From positions 156,293 through 220,292 of the forward strand of contig JBDKSB010000012.1 in assembly GCA_039683095.1 (NCBI GenBank): a stretch of 64,000 nt of DNA. Direction: 5' to 3'. Source of the stretch: Acidobacteriota bacterium (GTDB lineage: Bacteria > Acidobacteriota > Aminicenantia > Aminicenantales > Saccharicenantaceae). The notes under the pieces are model-generated. The model ran no database searches. It was not told the origin of the DNA and saw only the letters and a list, made by a program, of their open reading frames with translations. The position numbers and the translations under genes are program-made. This document shows, piece after piece, positions 56,356 to 63,999 of this stretch. Within the stretch, counting starts at the first letter, position 1. Every line of letters begins with the position of its first letter.

Positions 56356-56748
56356 TCAGCGGACGGCGCAGCGGCGGGCGAAATCCCGGAGCTGGCCGTG
56401 GGTCAGGCCGCGGTGATAGGTCCCGTCCAGGCGGCGGACGAGCTGTCCCTTCTCGAAGAAAAGGAGGGTTGGAAAGACGGAGACGCCGTATCTCTCGACG
56501 AGCGGGTCGTCGTCGTCGACGATGATCCGCGCGTAACAGGGGTCGCCGGTGGCCGCGTGGGCCAGGTAGATCGGCAGGAACTCCTGCGAGAACGGGCACC
56601 AGGAGGCGTAGAGCATGATCATGAGCCGGTCGCGGGAGGCGACGGCGGCGTCGAAATCCTCGGGGCTCTCGAGCAAGACGCAGGCGTCTTCCGCGGCGGC
56701 CGGCCGAGGATGGTCGTCCGGCTTTTTCAAGATGTTGCGGATGGACAT
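56356..56748 (-). CDS. Thioredoxin-fold protein with CPFS active site
   Basis: The 130-residue product has the thioredoxin fold with LMIMLYASWCPFSQEFLPIY, where the second Cys of CxxC is Ser. It also has YGVSVFPTLLFFEKGQLVRR (cis-Pro VFPT). A CxxS motif permits mixed disulfides or glutathione-like isomerisation but not standard dithiol reduction. It has no signal peptide. It is preceded by a candidate promoter (56797-56825), and the gap to the FG-GAP start (177 bp) holds no gene. Confidence 0.8.
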   Translation of the reverse strand: MSIRNILKKPDDHPRPAAAEDACVLLESPEDFDAAVASRDRLMIMLYASWCPFSQEFLPIYLAHAATGDPCYARIIVDDDDPLVERYGVSVFPTLLFFEKGQLVRRLDGTYHRGLTHGQLRDFARRCAVR

Positions 56749-56796
56749 GGGTCGGGCTCCGTTCGAGGCGAGATCATCCGGGCGGCTCCGGCCTCC

Positions 56797-56825
56797 ATCT
56801 TATCAGGAACGGCCGGATCGGTAAA
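56797..56825 (-). promoter_or_regulatory. Weak candidate promoter of the thioredoxin-like gene
   Basis: On the minus strand TTTACC (56820-56825) and TAAGAT (56797-56802) are 17 nt apart. Confidence 0.35.
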
Positions 56826-56852
56826 ACCCACCATCGCGTCTTGGCGTCTTGT

Positions 56853-57056
56853 GCCTTGGCTAACGTATATATCTGATATAAAAATATTTAAGTCAATCAC
56901 GGGGTCCAAAAGGGCTCTTTCAGGCGATTTTTTCCAGGGAAAAGCTCATAACCCGGATCGCCGATATTGGCGGCAAAAAGGGCGAGGCATCAGTTTGGCG
57001 GAAACCAGATATCTTCGCTAATTGATTTAATATGAGATGGTTGCGTTAGCCAAGGC
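56853..57056 (-). repeat. 205-bp inverted-repeat element, copy A
   Basis: The 204-bp element begins GCCTTGGCTAACG (56853-56865) and ends CGTTAGCCAAGGC (57044-57056), a perfect 13-bp inverted repeat. Degenerate pairing continues inward for a further 25 or so bases. A 20-nt core, ATTGGCGGCAAAAAGGGCGA, lies at 56966-56985, 113 nt from the left end and 71 nt from the right; copy B has it at 114 and 71. The outer parts are AT-rich. No open reading frame is inside it. The right end forms the last codons and stop of the LamG-like gene. Confidence 0.85.
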
Positions 57057-57746
57057 AGGCGTGAACAGCATCAGGTCGTCGAAGGCGCCGGTGTCGTCGA
57101 ACGAGCCGACGCCGACGAGGCCGTGGGTCAGGGTCCGGTCTCGGGCGGTCAGGATGGGAGCCGTCATATCGTCGAGATAGGCCCGGATCTCCCCGGTCCG
57201 CGCGTCGCAAACCACCTTGAAGGCGTGCCAGGCCAGGTCGGTCAGCCGGAAGACCGACTTCCCCGCCGGTTCGAGGTTGATCTTGATCCGGTCGGCGCCG
57301 TTGACCAGGCCGATGATGTTGTGGACGGCGTCGCTCGTCCCGGCGAAATGGACATAATAGAAATGGGCCAGATCCTGGTAGTGAAAGATGACGTCCATGT
57401 CGCGGACGGCGACGGCGGGGTCTGTCGAGCAGCGCAGCCGGCCGCTGAACTCGAAGGACCCGGCGTCGTGTCCCGAGAGCACGGAAACCGAGGTCGGCGC
57501 CCGGATCAGACCCGGGCTTCCCGGGGCGGTCAGCTCGTAGACCTTTGAGCCTTTTTCGTCCGCGACGCGCCAATGCGAGGGGTCGTTCGGGGCCCAGCCG
57601 TCGGCGCGGCCGTCCTCGAAGTCGCTCGAGGCTACGGGCCGCGGCCCCGTTCCGGCCGCGCGGCAGCCGGCCGCGACGACCGCGACGGCCGCGAGCAGCG
57701 CCAGGGCCGCCGCGGCCTCCAGGACCGGGACCGCCCGGCCGTTCAA
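57027..57746 (-). CDS. LamG/DUF1080-like lipoprotein, 3' end inside the repeat
   Basis: The product is 239 residues with a lipobox AAGC (Cys about 28). The mature part has a concanavalin-like jelly-roll pattern of the DUF1080 / laminin-G class: SFEFSGRLRCSTDPAVAVRD, FYYVHFAGTSDAVHNIIGLV and VVCDARTGEIRAYLDDM. These domains bind glycans and occur in sugar-degrading outer-surface proteins. The last ten codons (PALANATISY) and the TAA are read from the right end of repeat copy A, so the original C-terminus may have been replaced. The start overlaps the AKR stop by 4 bp. Confidence 0.75.
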   Translation of the reverse strand: MNGRAVPVLEAAAALALLAAVAVVAAGCRAAGTGPRPVASSDFEDGRADGWAPNDPSHWRVADEKGSKVYELTAPGSPGLIRAPTSVSVLSGHDAGSFEFSGRLRCSTDPAVAVRDMDVIFHYQDLAHFYYVHFAGTSDAVHNIIGLVNGADRIKINLEPAGKSVFRLTDLAWHAFKVVCDARTGEIRAYLDDMTAPILTARDRTLTHGLVGVGSFDDTGAFDDLMLFTPALANATISY

Positions 57747-58789
57747 CAGGCCTCCCCGTCTCGGTAGCCCGGCTTCATCCAGGGCAGGGCCGCGCCGGCG
57801 AAGAACGGCTCGAGCTTGACCGTCAGGCGGCTCATCTCCTCGGGCGACAGGGGCTGGAAGTCGCGCAGAAGCGCGGCGTTCTTGCGGACGACGTCAACGC
57901 TGTCCGTGCCGATGACCGCCGCGTGCACGTGCGGCAGGGTCAGCGCGTAGCGGATGAGGTCCGTGGCGGCCAGCCCCGGGACCGTTTCGCGGGGCCGGAC
58001 GGACTTTATGATCATGATGCCCATCTTCCGGGCGGCCGCGGCCGGGATGGCCCCGCTCTCGAAGTCGCCGTGCCGCTCCTCGTAGTGATTGAGGGCGATG
58101 AGCATGGTGTCGAAGTCGTGGCGGCGGGCCGCCTCGGCCATGGCCGCGGCGTCGACGTGGCCGCTGAAGCCGATGAACCGGGCGATCTTCTGGTCCCTGA
58201 TCTTGCACAGGGCGTCGAGGGCGCCGCCGGCGAGGCCGAGCGTGTCCAGGTCGGCCATGGATTCGATCAGGTGGACCTGGTAGAGGTCGATGTGGTCGGT
58301 CCGCAGGCGCTTCAGGCTCGTCTCGAGCTGGCGCATGACGCCGTCGTAGGAGCGCTCCTCGAACTTGGTGGCCAGGAAGACCTCTTTGCGGCGGCGCTCC
58401 AGGACCCGGCCGATCCGCTCCTCGCTGACGATCGCCTTGTTCGTGTAGTCGCCGGCCGTGTCCCAGTAATAGAAGCCGTGGTCGAGCGCCGCCTCGAGGA
58501 TCCCGGCGGCCTTGTCCTCGTCGAGGACGGCGCAGAAGCGGCTGCCGAGCCCGATGCCGATGCGCGGCACGAGGGCCCCGCTCTTGCCGAGCGCCACGGT
58601 CGGCAGGCCTTTCGGATCGAAGCCGGCGGCAGCAGGACCGGCTCCGGAGCGGGTCGTCCCTCGGGGGTCAGGAACGGGAGTATCACCGGACGGAACCGCC
58701 CCTATCAATGTCGTGGCCGCCGTCCCGGCCGCCGCCGCGGCGGCCATCTTCTTGAGGAATTCCCGCCGGCGGACCTGCTCTGGGCTCAT
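57743..58789 (-). CDS. Aldo/keto reductase with twin-arginine signal
   Basis: This 348-residue protein has a Tat-like leader (QVRRREFLKKMAAAAAAGTA) and an AKR barrel. The catalytic residues appear as Asp and Tyr in YYWDTAGDYTN, Lys in VFLATKFEERSYDG and His in LYQVHLIESM. NADP binding is suggested by the late VIGTDSVDVVRKN loop. A Tat-exported AKR is uncommon but known among acidobacterial-type genomes. It is 4 bp overlapped with the LamG-like gene, likely one transcript. GAGGAGA precedes the ATG, and repeat copy B ends 23 bp upstream of it. Confidence 0.85.
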   Translation of the reverse strand: MSPEQVRRREFLKKMAAAAAAGTAATTLIGAVPSGDTPVPDPRGTTRSGAGPAAAGFDPKGLPTVALGKSGALVPRIGIGLGSRFCAVLDEDKAAGILEAALDHGFYYWDTAGDYTNKAIVSEERIGRVLERRRKEVFLATKFEERSYDGVMRQLETSLKRLRTDHIDLYQVHLIESMADLDTLGLAGGALDALCKIRDQKIARFIGFSGHVDAAAMAEAARRHDFDTMLIALNHYEERHGDFESGAIPAAAARKMGIMIIKSVRPRETVPGLAATDLIRYALTLPHVHAAVIGTDSVDVVRKNAALLRDFQPLSPEEMSRLTVKLEPFFAGAALPWMKPGYRDGEAC

Positions 58790-58812
58790 GAGATTCTCCT
58801 CGTTGTCGTTGC

Positions 58813-59017
58813 GCCTTGGCTAACGCAATTGAATGATAACAAACAAATTGATAGAATAAAAGGGATTAAAAAGGGCTATAATCGGCGGTTTTCGCGGGGG
58901 AAAAGCGCAAAGCTAAGATCGCAGAAATTGGCGGCAAAAAGGGCGATGCTTCAGTTTGCCGGGAACACGAAATCAGATCCATTGCTTTTAGTATGATGGG
59001 TTTGCGTTAGCCAAGGC
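58813..59017 (-). repeat. 205-bp inverted-repeat element, copy B
   Basis: The 205-bp element begins GCCTTGGCTAACGCAA (58813-58828) and ends TTGCGTTAGCCAAGGC (59002-59017), a perfect 16-bp inverted repeat. The 20-nt core ATTGGCGGCAAAAAGGGCGA is at 58927-58946. Other blocks shared with copy A include AAAAGGGCT and GGGAAAAGC. No target-site duplication is obvious on either side. It sits between the tRNA-Lys 3' end (8 nt away) and the AKR gene. Confidence 0.88.
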
Positions 59018-59025
59018 ATGAAAAA

Positions 59026-59098
59026 TGACCCGCGTAGGACTCGAACCTACAACCCGCAGATTAAGAGTCTGCTGCTCTACCAATTGAGCTAGCGGGCC
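59026..59098 (-). tRNA. tRNA-Lys (anticodon CUU)
   Basis: The 73-nt cloverleaf reads GGCCCGC for the 5' acceptor strand and GCGGGTC for the 3' strand, with one G-U pair. The D-loop has TAGCTCAATTGGTAGAGC, and the anticodon stem-loop GCAGA-CTCTTAA-TCTGC gives CTT. The T-loop block is GTAGGTTCGAGTCCTAC. CCA is not encoded. A perfect sigma-70 promoter lies upstream. The lysS gene that charges it is at 25 kb. Confidence 0.96.
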
Positions 59099-59220
59099 AT
59101 GTATCTGTTCGGCTATCAGATTTTCTATCTGTAGCTTACGCTAATCGCCTCAGGTACCATTGTCCAAATCTTGACCAGAGGCTCTCTCCTCCGCGCCCAC
59201 CGGGCCGGAGGATTGGAGGC

Positions 59221-59249
59221 ATTATAGCCGGGCACGAAAAAGATGTCAA
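59221..59249 (-). promoter_or_regulatory. Consensus sigma-70 promoter of tRNA-Lys
   Basis: On the minus strand TTGACA (59244-59249), a 17-nt spacer and TATAAT (59221-59226) form a perfect consensus. The tRNA 5' end lies about 115 nt further on, with a GC-rich hairpin-prone leader (CCTCCGGCCCGGTGGGCGCGG). The promoter also begins just beyond the last phage tail gene. Confidence 0.9.
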
Positions 59250-59284
59250 TCTTCGTTTCCCTGATCAGCCATCGCCTGGGCCGG

Positions 59285-60523
59285 CTATCCGTTGAAGGCA
59301 GCCGAGATCGATCCGACCCGGAGATAAGCCACCATATCCAACGTTGTCATGACCATGATCATCAGCAGGAGGTTCGACGTCGGCAGGTTCGCCGTCTTCG
59401 AGACGACCTTCGTCCCGTTGATGTAGAAGTCGACCTGGCCGCTCGAGACGGCGACGATCCGAAGGGTGAACCAGGAGGCCGCCGCGGCGATCCCGGTGTC
59501 GGATGCCGAGAGCGTCGTTCCATCCTTGACCAGGGCATAGATGTTCGACCCTACGGCCGAGGAATGACGGAACATGGCCAAGTGCCGGCTCGCGGGATCC
59601 TCGGTATCGGTCGTGAACGCGGCGTCGGTGAGGCCGATCCACGTCCGGACGTTAGTCAGCGTCTCGAACTGAATCCGGCAGGTGATGTCGAAGAGCTGCG
59701 CCGGGGTCACGAGGAGCGAGGAGTTCTGGGAAAGAAGCTGCTCGGTGTTGCCGGCCGTGGTGTTCGTGACCAAGCGGGCATAATGCGGGATGGTCGAGGA
59801 GAAGGTCATAGAGCCCGTTCCCGACGCCAGGAGATCAATGAGCGTCTGGAGCAGGGCCGAACCCGTGGCCCGGGCCGCCGCCCACCTCCTATCGGCCATG
59901 ACCGGGAGGACCTCCATCAGCTGAACGAGCCGCCCTTCCTGGCCGTTGTCGTTGAGTGCGTAGAGGCGGTTGTCGGACTTGAAATAGACCTTCCCCTTGC
60001 CGCTCGCGGGGGTCGCCGGCGTCGCGATCTCTGGGAGCGTCAAGGCCCCGGTGAGCTCCTGGCCGGCCAGGACGAGGTTCGTCCGGTCGGACTCGAGGCT
60101 CAGGAAGTGCGTCCTGGCGGATGTCGCCCAGGTCCCCACGCCGCTCTCGATGATCCAGGCCGTCGCGCTGACGAGCCTCATGGTGACATAGGCGAAGGTC
60201 TCCCCCGCCACGTTGTTGACGAGAGTGCCGCCGGCCGCCCCGCCGTTGATCGTGTCGGAGTCGGCGGCGTCGATCGTGACGTTGCCGGCGCCGAGCTTTA
60301 CGATCCGGAACCAGCCGCCGATCTGCGGGGTATCGACAGACGGCAGGTAGACGGTTCGGGCCGACGCCGAGTTGATGATGACGGTCCGGCCGAAGTCCGC
60401 CGTCGTGAGCGTCGTGTCGGCCGCCGAGCCATCGAGATAGTCGCCCTGGGAGACGTACTTGACCAGGTTAAGGAAATCGGATCGCTTGGTCGCGTTGCCG
60501 ATCGTGACATCGGGTTTCGCCAT
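59285..60523 (-). CDS. Phage tail fibre-like structural protein
   Basis: The 412-residue protein is beta-rich with repeated Thr/Ala/Ser-laden strands (DFGRTVIINSASARTVYLPS, NVTIDAADSDTINGGAAGG). Its C-terminal segment (RIVAVSSGQVDFYINGTKVV) resembles a LamG-like tail tip. I recognise no enzyme. Composition is less GC-rich than the surrounding chromosome. It is the last gene in a run of four tail genes, the first of which is truncated by the window edge, and starts 9 bp after the 820-residue protein's stop. Confidence 0.6.
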   Translation of the reverse strand: MAKPDVTIGNATKRSDFLNLVKYVSQGDYLDGSAADTTLTTADFGRTVIINSASARTVYLPSVDTPQIGGWFRIVKLGAGNVTIDAADSDTINGGAAGGTLVNNVAGETFAYVTMRLVSATAWIIESGVGTWATSARTHFLSLESDRTNLVLAGQELTGALTLPEIATPATPASGKGKVYFKSDNRLYALNDNGQEGRLVQLMEVLPVMADRRWAAARATGSALLQTLIDLLASGTGSMTFSSTIPHYARLVTNTTAGNTEQLLSQNSSLLVTPAQLFDITCRIQFETLTNVRTWIGLTDAAFTTDTEDPASRHLAMFRHSSAVGSNIYALVKDGTTLSASDTGIAAAASWFTLRIVAVSSGQVDFYINGTKVVSKTANLPTSNLLLMIMVMTTLDMVAYLRVGSISAAFNG

Positions 60524-60532
60524 GATATTCTC

Positions 60533-62995
60533 CTACCACCACACGCTTCGATTCGCGGTCGTCCAGTCGCCGGCGACGACCAGGCCGTCGTCATCGCACC
60601 AGAAGCCCTGGGATCCCTTCTCCGCGTCCGTCGCGGAGGCCCAGGCCGCCGCCGTGTCAGAGCACCAAATCCCAACCTGTGCCGCCCCGCCCTTGAAGTT
60701 GTCGACGACGATCGCACAGCGGGCCGCCCCGAGCTCCTTCGAGATCGATATAATCTGGAAGAACTGGTCGACGATTGAGCCCGCAGCGCCGGGTGCGATG
60801 GCCTTGCTGATCTTGAGGATGTCCGAGGGCTTCCGGTCGAATAGCTTGAGCCCGTTCACTGTCAGGCCCAGCTCGACCATCGGGATATTCGTAAGATACA
60901 AGATGCGCTGCTTGAGGTAGGTCGCCGAGGCCTCGTCAGTCAGCCACGTATAGAGCCGCTTATAGGCGGTTTCCTCGCCATCTACATAGCGGGCCCGGGA
61001 ATTCGTGCCCTCGACGACCTCGAAGGCATCGTCATCCCCTACGGTATCAAGGCCCTGCTGGTCGGCCGTCGCCGGCGTGGGATTGAAGTAGACCTGGACG
61101 CCGGCGAAAAGCTTCTCGGCCGGCGCCCTCTGCTCGAACTCCGCGATCTCCTGCGTCTCGATCACGGCATCCTCGGTGTAGAGCGGAGAGAACGCGTCAA
61201 ACGAGATCCGCCCGTCGAGCTCCTGATAGACGATGCCGAGGACCGACCGCTCGATCTCGTTGATGTAGATCGAGAGGTTCTTCCTGTTCCGGATGTACTT
61301 GCCGAGGACGTACTCTCCAAGCGAGGCCTTGGCCGCCGCGAAGGCCGTTGTGTTGATCTGCGTCGCGGCGAGGCCCAGGACCTCGAGGAGAAGGAACCGG
61401 ATGATATCCGAGGCATTGGTCATGAGGTCGGTCGATGTCTCGCCAGTAATATCGGAGAGAACCGCACCCTGGGCCGTGCAGGAGATCTCGCCCGTCGGCG
61501 TATAGGATACGAATGTGAACTTGCAGTTAGCCAGGTCCACGATGTAGCTCGACGGACTCACCAGGATCCCGGCGTCGTAGACGGCCTCCACGGCCTTGAG
61601 CGTCTGATAGTCTGCATCGGCGATCGTCCACTCGGTGCCGTCGGCCGGCGCCGTGTTCGTGCAAAGCGGCCGGATCCCCGTCACGCGGCCGAAGAGAAGC
61701 GGCAGCGGCTTCCCCCGCGCGTTCTCAGAGACCCCGTCCCCGAAGCAGGGATTGACCGGGACCTGGCGTGACAGGAGCTCGAGCCAGTTGACGGTGTCGA
61801 ACCGGACCGCGGATGCGGCCCATTTCTCGTCCTTGACATAGCCGGAGTAGATCGTGGCGTACTCCGTGAGCGGCAGATCCTCTCCACCGTGGAGGATCTC
61901 GACGGCTGCGTTCTTCCACGACCAGGTCGTCCAGATGTAATCGAAGAACCTCTTTGAGTTCAGGATCTCGAGCGCGAGGTCTCCGCAGGCAAGCCCCCCG
62001 CCGGTGAGGAAGTCCGATTCCTCCGATTCGATGGCTCCGAGCGCGGAGGCGTTCAGGAGCGGCTCGTAGTAGATGTTGTCGAAGATCTTCCCCTTGGCAT
62101 TCTTCCCAAGGCCCGAGGCGAAGTGAAGCCTGAAGAAGGCCACAATGTAGACCGACTCCCGGTCGGCCGCGAGGTCGTCTGTACAGCGGACGTAGAGCTT
62201 CTTGGACGTCGCGTCGTAATAGTAACTGCCGGCCGCCCCGTCGACGGCCGCGCTCGAGGTCTTGAGGGTGAGCGCCGTCCCGTTGTGCTCGACGGCCGTG
62301 AGCGCCCGGTAGGTCGCCCCATAGGAGCCCATCAAGGGCAGATCATTCCAGTCGATTTCGTAGGTGTAGACGAGGCCCGAGGTCTTCGTCCAGCCCCGCA
62401 GCTGCTCTTTCGGGGTAATCCGGAGGAGGAGGTCGCGCTGGCACGCCGGCGAGGCGACCAGGTCCTCATACGTCGCCGGGCCGAGTTCCTCCAGGTAGAC
62501 GTCATCGACATAGAACGACGAGGAGGCGGCTGCCCTATTGAAGGCGCCCCAGAGCATGTTGAGATTGTCGGGAGCGGCCGGCGTCTTGAAGATGAAGGAG
62601 TGCCGGGCCCAGGCCCCGGCGCTATCCAGGCCGCCCGAGTAGTCGTAGTCATAGGAGCCGCCGTTTGGCTGCCAGGTCCCATCGTCCTGCAGGTACTTGT
62701 TGTACCCGCCGATCATGATCCTCGCGAAGCCGGCGACGGTCTTGCCGGCGGCCGTCCGATACCACATCGTAGCCCGGTACCAGGTCGAGGGCTTCACGAC
62801 CCGGGTCTGATAGAACTCGGCCCACCCATTCGACGCGTCGACGTCGCCGCGAATGCAATATACCCCGGAATGGACAACGGTCGCCTCGCGGTTAAGGGAC
62901 GACGCGCCGGTAAGAAGCTTGGTCCAGTTGGTAGGATTCGTCGCCGACGACCAGACTTCGAAGCCGCCGTCGACAAGAAGGTTCGGCCCGGGCAT
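60533..62995 (-). CDS. Phage tail/baseplate protein with N-terminal carbohydrate-binding-like domain
   Basis: The 820-residue product begins with a jelly-roll domain (LLVDGGFEVWSSATNPTNW, RATMWYRTAAGKTVAGFARI, SSSFYVDDVYLEELGP) like carbohydrate-binding module CBM4/9 at residues 1-165. The middle (about 330-700) has tail-hub or baseplate-like strands: LYSRQVP-type turns, VSPSSYIVDLANCKFTFVSY and ISFDAFSPLYTEDAVIETQE. The exact structural role cannot be told. The start codon directly follows the stop of the upstream gene. A host-glycan-binding role for the N-terminus is inferred. Confidence 0.6.
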   Translation of the reverse strand: MPGPNLLVDGGFEVWSSATNPTNWTKLLTGASSLNREATVVHSGVYCIRGDVDASNGWAEFYQTRVVKPSTWYRATMWYRTAAGKTVAGFARIMIGGYNKYLQDDGTWQPNGGSYDYDYSGGLDSAGAWARHSFIFKTPAAPDNLNMLWGAFNRAAASSSFYVDDVYLEELGPATYEDLVASPACQRDLLLRITPKEQLRGWTKTSGLVYTYEIDWNDLPLMGSYGATYRALTAVEHNGTALTLKTSSAAVDGAAGSYYYDATSKKLYVRCTDDLAADRESVYIVAFFRLHFASGLGKNAKGKIFDNIYYEPLLNASALGAIESEESDFLTGGGLACGDLALEILNSKRFFDYIWTTWSWKNAAVEILHGGEDLPLTEYATIYSGYVKDEKWAASAVRFDTVNWLELLSRQVPVNPCFGDGVSENARGKPLPLLFGRVTGIRPLCTNTAPADGTEWTIADADYQTLKAVEAVYDAGILVSPSSYIVDLANCKFTFVSYTPTGEISCTAQGAVLSDITGETSTDLMTNASDIIRFLLLEVLGLAATQINTTAFAAAKASLGEYVLGKYIRNRKNLSIYINEIERSVLGIVYQELDGRISFDAFSPLYTEDAVIETQEIAEFEQRAPAEKLFAGVQVYFNPTPATADQQGLDTVGDDDAFEVVEGTNSRARYVDGEETAYKRLYTWLTDEASATYLKQRILYLTNIPMVELGLTVNGLKLFDRKPSDILKISKAIAPGAAGSIVDQFFQIISISKELGAARCAIVVDNFKGGAAQVGIWCSDTAAAWASATDAEKGSQGFWCDDDGLVVAGDWTTANRSVWW

Positions 62996-63745
62996 CTACA
63001 GGACCTCCCTCATGGTGAGGGCCGCACTCCGCCGCTTCATGTAGATATAGCCATACTCGGGGAGCTCCTCGAGCCGGACATACGCGGTGAGGTCGTGCGC
63101 GCCATCCGTCTCGATCTCGTTGCCGTAGTCTGCGATAACCCAGAAGAATTCCTTGAGGCCCACGGCCTTGACCAAATTCTCGATCTCGTCTGGGAGTACG
63201 TTCGACCAACCGAACGTGTAGATGTGATAGGAGGACTTATCCTCGAAGGCTTCGGCGCCGTCTGTCGATTCCGAGATGACGGTCGGGTCGACGAGGCGTC
63301 GGGTGTGGGAGGAGAAGTTCCGTTCCGGAGACGGGGCGGTGCCGATGTAGACCCGGCCGATTGAGACATAGCCGTCCGGGTTCGCGGGGTCAGCAAACGT
63401 GAACCTCCACCAGCGGTAGGACTGGTTCGCGGCCCAGAGATAGAGGATATCCCTGGCGTTCCAGGTCATCGTGACATCTACGCTCGGCGCCGTCCAGACG
63501 TCGGTCGCATTGGCCTGGACATGGACCGTCGCGCCCGACGTCAGGTTGTGGCCGGTGATGATGACAGCCAGGATCGCCTTGGCCGAGCCCAGGTCGAACT
63601 TCAGCCACTCCGACGTGCAGCCAGTCGCGCGCCAGGGCTTTGAGCGCCAGGCACTCTGGACGTTCGCGGCCGGCAGGGTCGCGACCGCCGAGGAGGCCGA
63701 AACAATGCCGGCATCCGAATGGTTGGTGTAGCAGAAGCGGATCAT
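62996..63745 (-). CDS. Phage tail protein with discoidin (F5/8 C)-like fold
   Basis: The 249-residue protein has the pattern of a discoidin/F5-8 type C jelly-roll in its first 150 residues (KPWRATGCTSEWLKFDLGSA, ILAVIITGHNLTSGATVHVQ, YRWWRFTFADPANPDGYVSI). The rest is a beta-rich tail-like domain (YHIYTFGWSNVLPDEIENLV). The annotation as tail protein rests on context between the tape-measure end and the larger tail protein. It overlaps the tape-measure stop by 4 bp. Confidence 0.6.
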   Translation of the reverse strand: MIRFCYTNHSDAGIVSASSAVATLPAANVQSAWRSKPWRATGCTSEWLKFDLGSAKAILAVIITGHNLTSGATVHVQANATDVWTAPSVDVTMTWNARDILYLWAANQSYRWWRFTFADPANPDGYVSIGRVYIGTAPSPERNFSSHTRRLVDPTVISESTDGAEAFEDKSSYHIYTFGWSNVLPDEIENLVKAVGLKEFFWVIADYGNEIETDGAHDLTAYVRLEELPEYGYIYMKRRSAALTMREVL

Positions 63746-63999
63746 GCCTCACTCCTCACGAGCGTCCGGACGTTCATCCCGCCGCGGCCGCGGCTCGAGA
63801 GCTTGTTGATGCTCGGGAGCAGGGCCCGGCCGACCTGCTTGCCGTCCATATAAAGGTTGATGATGGCCGGGAGGGTTGCCGCCTCCGCGCTCCTGGCCGC
63901 CACGCCTTCCCTAGCCGCGGCCGGCGCCGTCAGCTGGGCCATCTGTACGATCTGAATAAGCTTCTTCTCCGGCAGCACATACTCGGTCCCGTGGCCGAT
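63742..63999 (-). CDS. Phage tape-measure protein, C-terminal part
   Basis: The frame is open through the window edge, so only the last 85 residues are seen. They read GHGTEYVLPEKKLIQIVQ near the start and LYMDGKQVGRALLPSINKLS at the end. Tape-measure proteins commonly finish with a GxxGPEYVLPE-type block followed by a small beta domain, which fits. The GTG at 63976 is in frame but is not the true start. Confidence 0.6.
   Translation of the reverse strand: MGHGTEYVLPEKKLIQIVQMAQLTAPAAAREGVAARSAEAATLPAIINLYMDGKQVGRALLPSINKLSSRGRGGMNVRTLVRSEA

Noticed and set aside
56853-59017. Integron attC sites flanking gene cassettes
   Set aside because: The ends GGCTAAC/GTTAGCC resemble attC boxes, but they miss the RYYYAAC/GTTRRRY consensus at one position. 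The elements are longer than usual, two genes lie between them and no integrase is seen.
59026-59098. tRNA-Lys as the prophage attachment site
   Set aside because: The phage genes lie on the 5' side and no duplicated tRNA 3' end is visible in the window.
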